A stretch of 52,406 nucleotides of DNA from Verrucomicrobiaceae bacterium (GTDB lineage Bacteria > Verrucomicrobiota > Verrucomicrobiia > Verrucomicrobiales > Verrucomicrobiaceae), in contig JARXAL010000202.1 of NCBI GenBank assembly GCA_029865835.1, positions 1-52,406 of the forward strand. Direction: 5' to 3'. Shown piece after piece: positions 39,246 to 47,973 of the stretch (position 1 is its first letter; each line of letters opens with the position of its first letter). The notes below the pieces were generated by a model. That model saw only the letters and a program-made list of their open reading frames with translations. It ran no database searches and was not told where the DNA came from. The position numbers and the translations under genes were made by a program.

Positions 39246-42200
39246 ATGAAATTGTCTGCCGATCTCCTTGACCAGTTGTTTCCGTTCCACTTCACCTGGG
39301 ACTCTGCTTTTCGGGTGGTTCAGTGCGGCAAGTCGCTGGCAAAGCTTTGGCCTGGCATGGCCGGCAGGAAGGTGTCCGCCTGTGTGCGGATTGAGCGGCC
39401 GGCGCAGCCAATCAATGCCAAAACCTGCGCGCAGCTGCAAGGCAGTCTGATCCTGCTTGCGCACGTCAACGAATCAGCCCCCACCCTGAGGGGGCAGTTG
39501 GTGGTCAATGACGACGGCACGGGGTGCTTTGTGGGCACGCTGAGCTTGCGCGCCCCCGAGGAGCTGGCCCCGCTGGGTCTGACGCTGAACGACTTCGCGC
39601 CGCATGACCCAACCTTGGATTTTATCGCGCTCGCCCAAATCCATGATGCGACCATCAAGGAGTTGACGGACAGCAACGCCGAACTGCGGCAGATCGACAA
39701 GGCACTGCGACTTCGCGAGACGGAGGCCCGTAGGCTGGCAACGGTGGCGGAGAGCACGGACAATGCGGTCGTTATCGCCACCGCCTCGTTTGAGGTGGAG
39801 TGGGTGAATCGGGCCTTTGAAAACTTGACTGGCTGGACCCTGCAAGAAATCAGAGGCCGTAATCCAGGTGATCTTCTTGTGGGGAAGGGCACAGATCTCC
39901 GGGTGTCGAAGCGCATCAGCCAGAATCTTCGTCGTGGCCGCAAGGTGAAGGAGGAGATTCTCAACTATCGCCGCGACGGCAGCGCGTATCTGGCACGAAT
40001 CGAGATCGACCCCATCCGTGATGAAGCCGGGCGGGTCACGCATTTTATCTCATTGCAGGACGACGTCACGGAACAGTGGCAGCATGAAAAACTGCTGCGC
40101 ATGGAGACCGAGACGCACTCGCTGCTCTTTAAGGTGGGTTCGTCACACACGGCGATTCGACACCTGCTAGAAAGCTTTGCGGTGACCCTCGGGGCTTCGA
40201 CGGCCTCTTGGTGGCCATCCGGCCGCTCCGAGCACGCCTTTCGGCCGGAACTGAAGTGGGTCGAAGGCGTCTTCTTATCGGAGGAAGAACTGGGCAAGAA
40301 TGGCCCACACGATAAGCCACTGCCTATCGGCGCGGACGCCAAGCCGGAGCCGCAGGATCTACTTCCGCCGAATACTCTCCGAATCGTCACCCTCCGCCTG
40401 CCCCTAAAGTCGGGCAGCCTCCATATGGGCTGCCTGACTTTTGAAGGCGCGGGGGTCCTACCTTTTGTCGCGGGACTCGAATCGCGGTTCCTGGGCCTGG
40501 GATTGCAGGTCGGATTCTTCCTGGATCGGCTGAACGCGGAGAAGGAACTCCGCGTTCAACGCAGTCTGCTCTCCCTTGGCCATCAATTCGCAGGAATCTG
40601 CACCTTTCTCCTGCACATTGATACCCTTGACATCAAGTGGAGCCCTGAATGCGATGATCGGCTTGGCACGGATCGTGTCGCAATGCCCGAAACCGCCGCC
40701 CAATTGTGCGCCGTCATGTTGGACGAGAAGGGTGGGCTGGCACTTCACGAAGGCATACGTGTGGTCGCCCTGACCCACGAACCCTTTGTCTTCGCTTGTT
40801 CCCTCAAGTGTCCGGACCAGCCTGCAAAAGATGTGCGCATCCTCCTTAGCTATAGCGGGGAGGATCCCAACGATAAGGAAATACTTGGCGTCATTCAGGA
40901 TGTGTCGGTTTTTGTTGCCGAACAAGAGGCCCTCCTCAGGGCGGAAACCATCGCTCACTTGGGCAGTTGGCGTCTTGACCCTATCAAAGGGACCATGACG
41001 TGCTCCGGAGAGCTTCGCCGCATTCTCGGCTGGAAGAGTTCCCTGCCGAATCCCCGTTATGAAGACTGGTGTCAGAAGATCCACAAGGATGACCGGGAAC
41101 GGGTCATTTTGGCGATACAGGGCCTAATCGCCCATAGCGGACGAGTCAGCCTGGAGCACCGTATTGTCGGTCCGAATAAGAGCGTGCGTCACCTGCGGTG
41201 TGATGCAGAGTCGGACGGCATACACGGCATCGTGGGCGTCCAGCTCGATATCACCGAGATTGTTGAGGCCCGGCACGCTCTGATATTGAACGAACAGCGC
41301 TGGCAACTGGCGATGGAGAACTCCGATTTGGGGGTGTGGGACTGGAACACTCGCAACGGTGACGTGATCTACACACCGAAGATCTTTGAAATGCTGGGTT
41401 ACCAAGCAAAGGACTGGCCTAACCGCTTCGAAACCTGGTCCTCCAGAGTTCATCCTGAGGATCTTGCTGAAGCTCAGAAGCAGATCGCCGCTTGCTGGAA
41501 TGGGACAATTGACACTTATCGCTCCGAGTATCGACTGCTCTGCGCGGATGGATCCTGGAAGTGGGTGCGCTCGGTAGGCCGGGTCGTGGCATTGGATGAG
41601 CGGGGCCAACCAATACGAATGCTGGGAACCAACATGAATGTGGACGGGGAACACCGGGTGGCAGCCGCCCTCAAAAAGCGCTCAAAGTTGATTCAGGACC
41701 TTCAGAAGATGCAACATGAGTTCTTCTCGGAGCACCGGACCAAAAATGCCTTCAGGTCATTGCTGGACATCGTAATCAACCAAACCAACAGCCAATATGG
41801 ATTCATTGCGGAGGTGTTGTCTAAAGAATCCGAGGCTCCCCATGCCCGGTGCCTGGTAAGCTCTGATTTCTCCTGGGATGATGCAAGCCGTAAGAACAGC
41901 AATACGGCGGAGGCAAGCGGCCCGGAGGTTCGAGATCTGAACTCCTTGTTTGAAGCCACGTTGCGGACCGGTGAGGTGGTGATTTCCAATGAGATGGATA
42001 GTGAAACCCATGTGGAGGGATCACTGCCAAGCCACCCGGACCTGCACAGTTTTTTCAGCGTTCCGGTGTTTCATGGAATGGAGATGGTCGGCCTGATCGG
42101 TCTTGCCAATCGGCCGGGCGGATATGGCCAGGAGCAGTTGCTGGATCTTGATCCAGTCACAGCCCCATTGAGCGCGGTCATCGTGCAGCTGCGCCAGCAC

Positions 42201-44270
42201 ATCAACCGGGCGGAGGTGGAGCAGAGGTTGCGTGTCGCTCTGGAACAGGCGGAGAGGGCAAACCGCGCCAAAAGCAATTTCCTTGCGATCATGAGCCATG
42301 AAATTCGCACACCTCTAAGTGGCATGCTCGGGATGGCTGAATTGATGAAGATTGGCAGACTGTCCCCGGACCAGTATCAGCACTTGGACTCGATGATGCA
42401 GAGTGGAAATGCCCTCGTCTCCATCATCGACGACATTCTGGATTTCGCCAAGATTGAAGCGGACGCCATCAAGATACGCGAGGAAACCGTTGATCTGGCG
42501 TCGATGATTGACAGCGTGTTGGATTTGCTTGTCTCCCAGGCGTCCGAGAAGGGACTGGTCTTTGCCTCGATCATTGAGCCCAACATGCCTTACCAGGTGT
42601 TAGGAGACGCAGGCCGGATTCGTCAGGTGTTGATCAATCTGGTCGGCAACGCCCTGAAGTTCACCCTGGCGGGTGCGGTAACGATCCGTGTGGAAAGAAG
42701 TGGACGGTGGCTGAGTTTTAGCGTGACCGATACGGGGCGCGGCTTGACGAGGCAGGAACAGACCAAACTCTTCGAGCCTTTCACCCAAATTGACAGCTCA
42801 GACTCCAGGCGTCACGGCGGCACAGGACTCGGTCTGGCCATCTGCAAGAGGCTTGTCAGCCTGATGAAAGGCACGATCGGCGTGACAAGCCGGCGGGGCG
42901 AGGGATCCTGCTTCCGGTTCCGGATTCCCTTCCGGCAACCGCCGCAGGCCCACGAAGCAGCGACGATCGGCCTGCCTCCTGGGGCGGCGAAGATCGCCTG
43001 GGTGGCTGACCCGAGCCCGGAGCTTCGTGAATCCATTCAATGTGTTTGCCAACGCTGCGGGTTTGAGGTTCGCGAGTTTTCCACAGCTCAAACCTTGCTG
43101 CGGGCAGCGAAAGACCTTTCAAAGCCTTTTGACTTGCTGTTCATCGACGGGGCCTGGCTGTCGCCCGCCTTTCACAGGAGTTTTGTCGGCGCTTTGGGAA
43201 AACGAAGTGAAAAGAATTCCCGCGTCATCGTCACCCGGTCAAGAAAGGACAACCACGAGTTCAATGCTGTGGGCTGGCAGTTCATGCCGCGGCCTTGGCG
43301 GACCGCCTCACTGACGTCCCTCTGTCGTAACCAAACTGTCGATCCCGCTCCCCCCAAGCCTGTGAACAAAAGTTGGATTTCTCCCATTTTTTTATCACGC
43401 TTGCTACAGGGTCGTGACCACGCTGTCGATTCCTCCCCCCCCAAGCCCGTGAACAAAAGAGTGGGCATCCTAGGCCTCGATTTGCGGGTTTTAGTCGCCG
43501 AAGACAATCCCATCAATGCCACGGTGCTGACGACGATACTGGGCCACCTAGGTTGCACCTGCAAGCTGGCGAAGGATGGAGCGCAGGCCGTCGCGCTGTT
43601 CCGGGAGGAAAAGTTCGACCTGATTCTCATGGACTGCCAGATGCCGGTTCTTGACGGCTATGAGGCGACGCGTCAAATCCGGACAATTGAAGCAAAGCGG
43701 CAGAGAGGGGAACCCATCCGGATCGTGGCTGTCACGGCCAACGCCTTTGCCGAAGACCAGCAACGCTGTCTGGAGGCGGGCATGGATGATCATCTCTCCA
43801 AGCCGTTCACGCCAGAGCGGTTGAGTGCGGTGCTGCTGGCGCAAAACCCCAAGAAACCACCGAATCCACCGCTCGTTGGATCCCCGGTGCTATCCGGAGG
43901 CTTCGAAGAATTGGTTGGGATTGTGGGCATCGCAGGCGCGGGCAAGCTTGCCTCGAGGTGGGTGAAGGAGGTGCCCGAACGTTTGGCCAGGATTCGGGAT
44001 GCAATGCTTGAGGGGGACTGGAAACGGATCCGCAGGGAGGCCCATTCCATCCTCGGAACCAGCGGGCTGTTCGGATTGTCGGAACTGGAGCGCCTCGCCA
44101 GGCTGATTGAAGCCGAGATAAACGAGATGCATTATCTGTCCGCAGCTTCGATGGAAGCGTTCGAGGCCGCCATCGGAAAAGCTCAACGGGCACTCATGGA
44201 CAGGATCGACGAACCGGCCCGCGCTCAACCCGCGGAACCGGGAGCAAAGTCGCGAAAACGCCGCCTGTAG
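39246..44270 (+). CDS. Giant hybrid sensor histidine kinase: HNOBA-PAS-(GAF-like)-PAS-PAS-GAF-HisKA-HATPase-REC(degenerate)-REC-Hpt
   Basis: HNOBA: LFPFHFTWDSAFRVVQCGKSLAKLWPGMAGRKV...LTLNDFAPHDPTLDFIALAQ. HisKA: FLAIMSHEIRTPLSGMLGMAEL. HATPase: DTGRGLTRQEQTKLFEPFTQID..GGTGLGLAICKRLVSLM. REC: VLVAEDNPINATVL..LILMDCQMPVLDGYEATRQIR. Hpt: RIRREAHSILGTSGLFGL. Start set at MKLSADLL, 11 bp after the H-NOX stop. Confidence 0.95.
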   Translation: MKLSADLLDQLFPFHFTWDSAFRVVQCGKSLAKLWPGMAGRKVSACVRIERPAQPINAKTCAQLQGSLILLAHVNESAPTLRGQLVVNDDGTGCFVGTLSLRAPEELAPLGLTLNDFAPHDPTLDFIALAQIHDATIKELTDSNAELRQIDKALRLRETEARRLATVAESTDNAVVIATASFEVEWVNRAFENLTGWTLQEIRGRNPGDLLVGKGTDLRVSKRISQNLRRGRKVKEEILNYRRDGSAYLARIEIDPIRDEAGRVTHFISLQDDVTEQWQHEKLLRMETETHSLLFKVGSSHTAIRHLLESFAVTLGASTASWWPSGRSEHAFRPELKWVEGVFLSEEELGKNGPHDKPLPIGADAKPEPQDLLPPNTLRIVTLRLPLKSGSLHMGCLTFEGAGVLPFVAGLESRFLGLGLQVGFFLDRLNAEKELRVQRSLLSLGHQFAGICTFLLHIDTLDIKWSPECDDRLGTDRVAMPETAAQLCAVMLDEKGGLALHEGIRVVALTHEPFVFACSLKCPDQPAKDVRILLSYSGEDPNDKEILGVIQDVSVFVAEQEALLRAETIAHLGSWRLDPIKGTMTCSGELRRILGWKSSLPNPRYEDWCQKIHKDDRERVILAIQGLIAHSGRVSLEHRIVGPNKSVRHLRCDAESDGIHGIVGVQLDITEIVEARHALILNEQRWQLAMENSDLGVWDWNTRNGDVIYTPKIFEMLGYQAKDWPNRFETWSSRVHPEDLAEAQKQIAACWNGTIDTYRSEYRLLCADGSWKWVRSVGRVVALDERGQPIRMLGTNMNVDGEHRVAAALKKRSKLIQDLQKMQHEFFSEHRTKNAFRSLLDIVINQTNSQYGFIAEVLSKESEAPHARCLVSSDFSWDDASRKNSNTAEASGPEVRDLNSLFEATLRTGEVVISNEMDSETHVEGSLPSHPDLHSFFSVPVFHGMEMVGLIGLANRPGGYGQEQLLDLDPVTAPLSAVIVQLRQHINRAEVEQRLRVALEQAERANRAKSNFLAIMSHEIRTPLSGMLGMAELMKIGRLSPDQYQHLDSMMQSGNALVSIIDDILDFAKIEADAIKIREETVDLASMIDSVLDLLVSQASEKGLVFASIIEPNMPYQVLGDAGRIRQVLINLVGNALKFTLAGAVTIRVERSGRWLSFSVTDTGRGLTRQEQTKLFEPFTQIDSSDSRRHGGTGLGLAICKRLVSLMKGTIGVTSRRGEGSCFRFRIPFRQPPQAHEAATIGLPPGAAKIAWVADPSPELRESIQCVCQRCGFEVREFSTAQTLLRAAKDLSKPFDLLFIDGAWLSPAFHRSFVGALGKRSEKNSRVIVTRSRKDNHEFNAVGWQFMPRPWRTASLTSLCRNQTVDPAPPKPVNKSWISPIFLSRLLQGRDHAVDSSPPKPVNKRVGILGLDLRVLVAEDNPINATVLTTILGHLGCTCKLAKDGAQAVALFREEKFDLILMDCQMPVLDGYEATRQIRTIEAKRQRGEPIRIVAVTANAFAEDQQRCLEAGMDDHLSKPFTPERLSAVLLAQNPKKPPNPPLVGSPVLSGGFEELVGIVGIAGAGKLASRWVKEVPERLARIRDAMLEGDWKRIRREAHSILGTSGLFGLSELERLARLIEAEINEMHYLSAASMEAFEAAIGKAQRALMDRIDEPARAQPAEPGAKSRKRRL
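40531..40558. repeat. Perfect 11-bp inverted repeat with 6-nt spacer inside the hybrid kinase CDS
   Basis: tgaacgcggag-aaggaa-ctccgcgttca. Confidence 0.92.
43325..43459 (+). repeat. Imperfect ~48-bp direct repeat pair (offset 87 bp) inside the hybrid kinase linker
   Basis: tcgtaaccaaactgtcgatcccgctccccccaagcctgtgaacaaaag (43325..43372) versus tcgtgaccacgctgtcgattcctcccccccaagcccgtgaacaaaag (43412..43459); protein VDPAPPKPVNK / VDSSPPKPVNK. Confidence 0.85.
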
Positions 44271-45085
44271 CCGATCAGTCCGATGGCACTCATGCAGAGC
44301 AGCACCCATCTGGAGGGTTCGGGAACAGTTGATAACTGAACCCCTTTCAGAGTGTCTGAAAAAGACAGGCCTGTTATGGAATAATCCACTCCAGGTGTTA
44401 GGTTGGTAAAGCGAAATTCGGCATGAGTGGCGCTCGAACTGACAGCCTCCCAATTGTCAAGTTCTGACAAGCTGAAGCTGTTTAAGCCTTTGGCGTTCTC
44501 GATTGCATCGCCTTGAGCGTTTGAAAATCCAATCATCGCTGACGCGCAAGTGAGGCTACTATTGCGGATCACCAGTTCCAAAAGGAGCGATTGCGTCGCC
44601 GTGATATCCCTTGAACGGATGTCAACGACCACCCATTTTGGAAGCTTCAGCCCAGTGAAGCTGTAGGAGAGGGTCAAATTGCTACTCGCATCAGTGGCGT
44701 TGGCAATGTGCATTGCGCCATTGAGCACAGCGAAAGAGTTACCCGTATCCGCAGCGCCAAAATACGGTCCAAAAACGACGTTTCGTCGGCCGCCTAAAAT
44801 GTCAGTTCCAATGGATTCGTCATACCCTATCGCGTTGTTGAAGTCTTGCTATCCAAAGGTATAAACGGATCCAGCCGACCTATTGCCTGGGGGGCCCTTG
44901 GCAAAATTCCCTCCTGTCCCTCCATTTGCCGTGTACTGAATCGTCGTCGTGAACGAATCGATCATGATAGAATCGGACTGACACCAGGATGATCCTGGCG
45001 AAAACAGAATGAGAAGACCTAAACCGAATAAATTTTGAAAGTATATCAACTGACTAATCGAATGAAATTTGATCGGCAACCTCAT
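44225..45085 (-). pseudogene. PEP-CTERM sorting-domain protein interrupted by one in-frame TAG
   Basis: C-terminus TVPEPSRWVLLCMSAIGLIGYRRRFRD is a PEP-CTERM motif. N-terminal signal peptide ORF 44849..45085 ends ...SVYTFG* (TAG 44849..44851) and continues in the same frame QDFNNAIGYDESIGTDILGG...MHIANA into ORF 44225..44728. Confidence 0.82.
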
Positions 45086-45198
45086 TTAAGGCTGTCATTA
45101 TGTCCGCACGCTGCGCAGTTTTGCCATGAAAACGGGTTGCACAGGTTTGGACGAAGACGGTGAGGCATGGTCACCTGGAGGGTGGCGGAACTTCGCCG

Positions 45199-45432
45199 TC
45201 AGTCATTGGAGTCACACCGCCAGTTTACAAGCATCCAAAGGCCAAGAAACATCGCCGAAGCCGACAACCAAGCCAACAGCCCGCCTAACAAGATCGCAGT
45301 CCAAGTTTCGGGCTCCGAAAGCAAACGCCATGCGCCAAAGCTCAACAACAAACCGAAAGACATCACTCCAATCAAATCCCTCGTTCGGCCAGACCTCCCG
45401 GGGGCATGGTCGGATACTCCATTTCGACTCAT
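45199..45432 (-). CDS. Small hypothetical membrane protein
   Basis: MSRNGVSDHAPGRSGRTRDLIGVMSFGLLLSFGAWRLLSEPETWTAILLGGLLAWLSASAMFLGLWMLVNWRCDSND; two hydrophobic segments. Confidence 0.4.
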   Translation of the reverse strand: MSRNGVSDHAPGRSGRTRDLIGVMSFGLLLSFGAWRLLSEPETWTAILLGGLLAWLSASAMFLGLWMLVNWRCDSND

Positions 45433-46131
45433 GCCCCCATTTGGCCGAGGGTTTGTGCGGTTCGAGCCCAACAACACACACGAAGCCCGCCGGCTTCGAT
45501 TTTTGAACTCAAACTCATTCAGACCCCTCAAGGTAGATATAATGTGGGCAGAACGGATTAAAGAAACGGCACGAACATTTATTGTGGTCTAAATGAAAGC
45601 TCACTAATCGAATGGCCCCTCAGTTTGCTGGGCAAGCATGGCTTCCAGAAAAAGGTCAAGCGCACAAGGGCAAGGACGCCCCCCGCAGACGACTGAATTG
45701 AGATTTCACCGCAGACGCACTGGCGCACGGTGACCTGAGCGCCCCATCCTCATCGCCGCTAAAGTCAGTGCGGATGGAGCGCTGTTTGCGCTTGCCCGTA
45801 CTCACCTTAGCCTTGCGGCCTCACTCCGACCCTGGCGTCTACAGCGGTGCAGCGTCAGGTCATGCAGTAGAGAGGAGATACGGATTACAATGCATACGTT
45901 CCAAGCTGGCAGAGGACCAGATCCGCCTCCGCCGCCCTTAACGTGCGGGCGGACAGCCGCCCGAAGCAGGGAGATGTCCGCCATACCATGCGCCGCTGTC
46001 GCTCTCATGAAAATCAAACTTGGCTGCTAACGCTCAGTGCTTGCCTGAAATGGGAGCGTCTACTTCAGCTACCTGAATAGCTTTGTTGTGACTTTCGTTC
46101 TCCTAGAGAATGGCTCTTTGACTGTAAAAGC

Positions 46132-46223
46132 TGGCGGAAGGGGCGGGATTCGAACCCGCGGTGAGTATTACCCCACGTTCGATTTCGAGTCGAGTGCCTT
46201 AAACCGAGCTCAGCCACCCTTCC
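46132..46223 (-). tRNA. tRNA-Ser (anticodon CGA)
   Basis: Minus strand: GGAAGGG TGGCTGAG...CTCGA CTCGAAA TCGA...long variable arm...GCGGGTTCGAATCCCGC CCCTTCC G CCA. Acceptor pairs; the T-arm, type II variable arm and encoded CCA are present. Confidence 0.92.
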
Positions 46224-46620
46224 GTCTTCGCTTTTGCGTTGAGCCGCAGAGGATAGCCGTTGCTGGAACCATTGCAAGCGGCAGGAATGCCCGCCTTTCA
46301 AACTTCCCCTCGGCCGCGCTCCGCCCCAAAAACGTGTCCAACGGCCTTTCTCACTCGTTATCACGAGGTGATTCGGCTCAGCGCCGAAAAAAAGTACGGT
46401 TCAAGTCCCATTTTGAAACCCCCATCTTGCCGATCATCTTTGCAGAGAAATCCGCAAAGGCTTGATTCATAAAGGACTGCGCACGTCTTGAGAATGATCT
46501 CGTTTTTGGTATGCCAAAGTGAGGTTTTAACGCAGAAAAAAAAAGATCGACGTGGAACGCCCCTAGCTACAACGAAAGCCTCAACAAACCCCTACCCATT
46601 GTGAAAAAGTATTTGGAGAA

Positions 46621-46668
46621 ACACAACATCTTGTGCATGATCTAAACCGGGACATGGATATCTAGTAT
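46621..46668 (+). promoter_or_regulatory. Two NrdR-box-like sites upstream of nrdB
   Basis: ACACAACATCTTGTGC (46621..46636) and weaker CATGGATATCTAGTAT (46653..46668), centres 32 bp apart; compare the general NrdR box ACACwATATATwGTGT. Confidence 0.5.
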
Positions 46669-46743
46669 TTATCATGTTCGTGGCCGCTCCCAGTTCTTCC
46701 TCAAAATCCGCTTAAAACCCCTCAATTCTGTTACAAAATCGTC

Positions 46744-47826
46744 ATGGACAAAACCTACACCATCGGAACCCGCCAATTCGTTCTCGACCAAGACAAAGCC
46801 GAAGCCGCTTTTGCTGCCAAACGCATCATCAATGGTCGTCAGACCATGACCTTCAATCTCCTCCCCCTGAAGTATCAATGGGCCTACGATATCTACCGCA
46901 TCATGAAGGCCAATCACTGGGAGCCCGAGGACATTCAGATGCAAAAAGACGTCGAACAGTGGCGCTCCAATGACATTTCCCAGAACGAACGCTGGATCAT
47001 CATGATGGCGATCGGCTACTTCTCCGCCGCCGAAGGCATCGTCGGAGACAACATCCAGCACGTCGTCCGGGAACTCGTCACCGCTCCCGAGTTGAAACTC
47101 GTCCTCGGCCGCCATGCCCACGAAGAAAACATCCATGCGGACAGCCTCCTCTATATGATCTCCAGCCTCGGCATCAACCCGCACGAGTGCGAGGCCATGT
47201 TCGAGCAGATCCCGACCATCGTCCGCAAGAACGAGTTCGTCACCCGCCACTCGAACTCTCTTCGCCGCGCCCTCGACCTCACCCAGGTCGAAAACAAAAA
47301 GATCCTCGCCAAAAACATCTTCGTTTTCGGCCAGTGCATGGAAGGCACCCAGTTCTACGGCCTTTTTGGCATGGTCCTCAGCCTCTATCGCCAAAACAAG
47401 TTCCCCGGCATCGGCCAAATGTTCCGCTACACCCTCCGGGACGAGTCCAACCACATCGAAGTCTTCCGCAACCTGTTCATGGATCTCGTTGAAGAGAACC
47501 AGGAAATCTGGACCCCCGAGTTCCGCGAAGAACTCGTCGACACCATGCGCGAAGCCGTCTCCCTCGAAAAAGAATTCATCCGCGACTGCCTCCCCGTCAA
47601 TGCCGTCGGCCTCAGCCCCGAAGAGTTCGAGACCTACATCGACTTCATCGCCGACCGCCGCCTCGCCGGTTGCGGTTTGCCGCCCATCAACCCCGGTATC
47701 TCCAATCCGCTCCCCTGGCTCGCCGAGATGATGGACATCCGCAAAGAGCAGAACTTCTTCGAAGGCAAAGTCACCGATTACCAAAAAGCATCCTCCCTCA
47801 TCTCCGGTTCCGACGACGATTTGTGA
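46744..47826 (+). CDS. nrdB: Ribonucleotide reductase subunit beta (R2), class Ic-like
   Basis: R2 fold motifs AAEGIVGDNIQHVVREL..HAHEENIHADSLLYMI..., RYTLRDESNHIEVF. Metal ligand Glu replaces Asp84 and Leu occupies the E. coli Tyr122 position. Confidence 0.95.
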   Translation: MDKTYTIGTRQFVLDQDKAEAAFAAKRIINGRQTMTFNLLPLKYQWAYDIYRIMKANHWEPEDIQMQKDVEQWRSNDISQNERWIIMMAIGYFSAAEGIVGDNIQHVVRELVTAPELKLVLGRHAHEENIHADSLLYMISSLGINPHECEAMFEQIPTIVRKNEFVTRHSNSLRRALDLTQVENKKILAKNIFVFGQCMEGTQFYGLFGMVLSLYRQNKFPGIGQMFRYTLRDESNHIEVFRNLFMDLVEENQEIWTPEFREELVDTMREAVSLEKEFIRDCLPVNAVGLSPEEFETYIDFIADRRLAGCGLPPINPGISNPLPWLAEMMDIRKEQNFFEGKVTDYQKASSLISGSDDDL

Positions 47827-47973
47827 CCTCCACCGCCTCTCTGCCCAACTGGCCCGTGTTCACTCCCACGGGCTCGGTCGGGCAAAAGCGTTGCCGTGTC
47901 AAAAAATGCTTCCCATCTGCTAATCTTTCCCGTCAAATTCAGTCACACACACACCCTCAGCTCCCCTCCCGCC

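Noticed and set aside
39320-39964. 214-aa minus-strand ORF
   Set aside because: Antisense of the hybrid kinase; Ser/Arg-rich with no motif.
46672-47784. 370-aa minus-strand ORF
   Set aside because: Antisense of nrdB; same composition artefact.
47941-47965. CA-rich microsatellite (cacacacacac) before nrdA
   Set aside because: Very short; no support for function.
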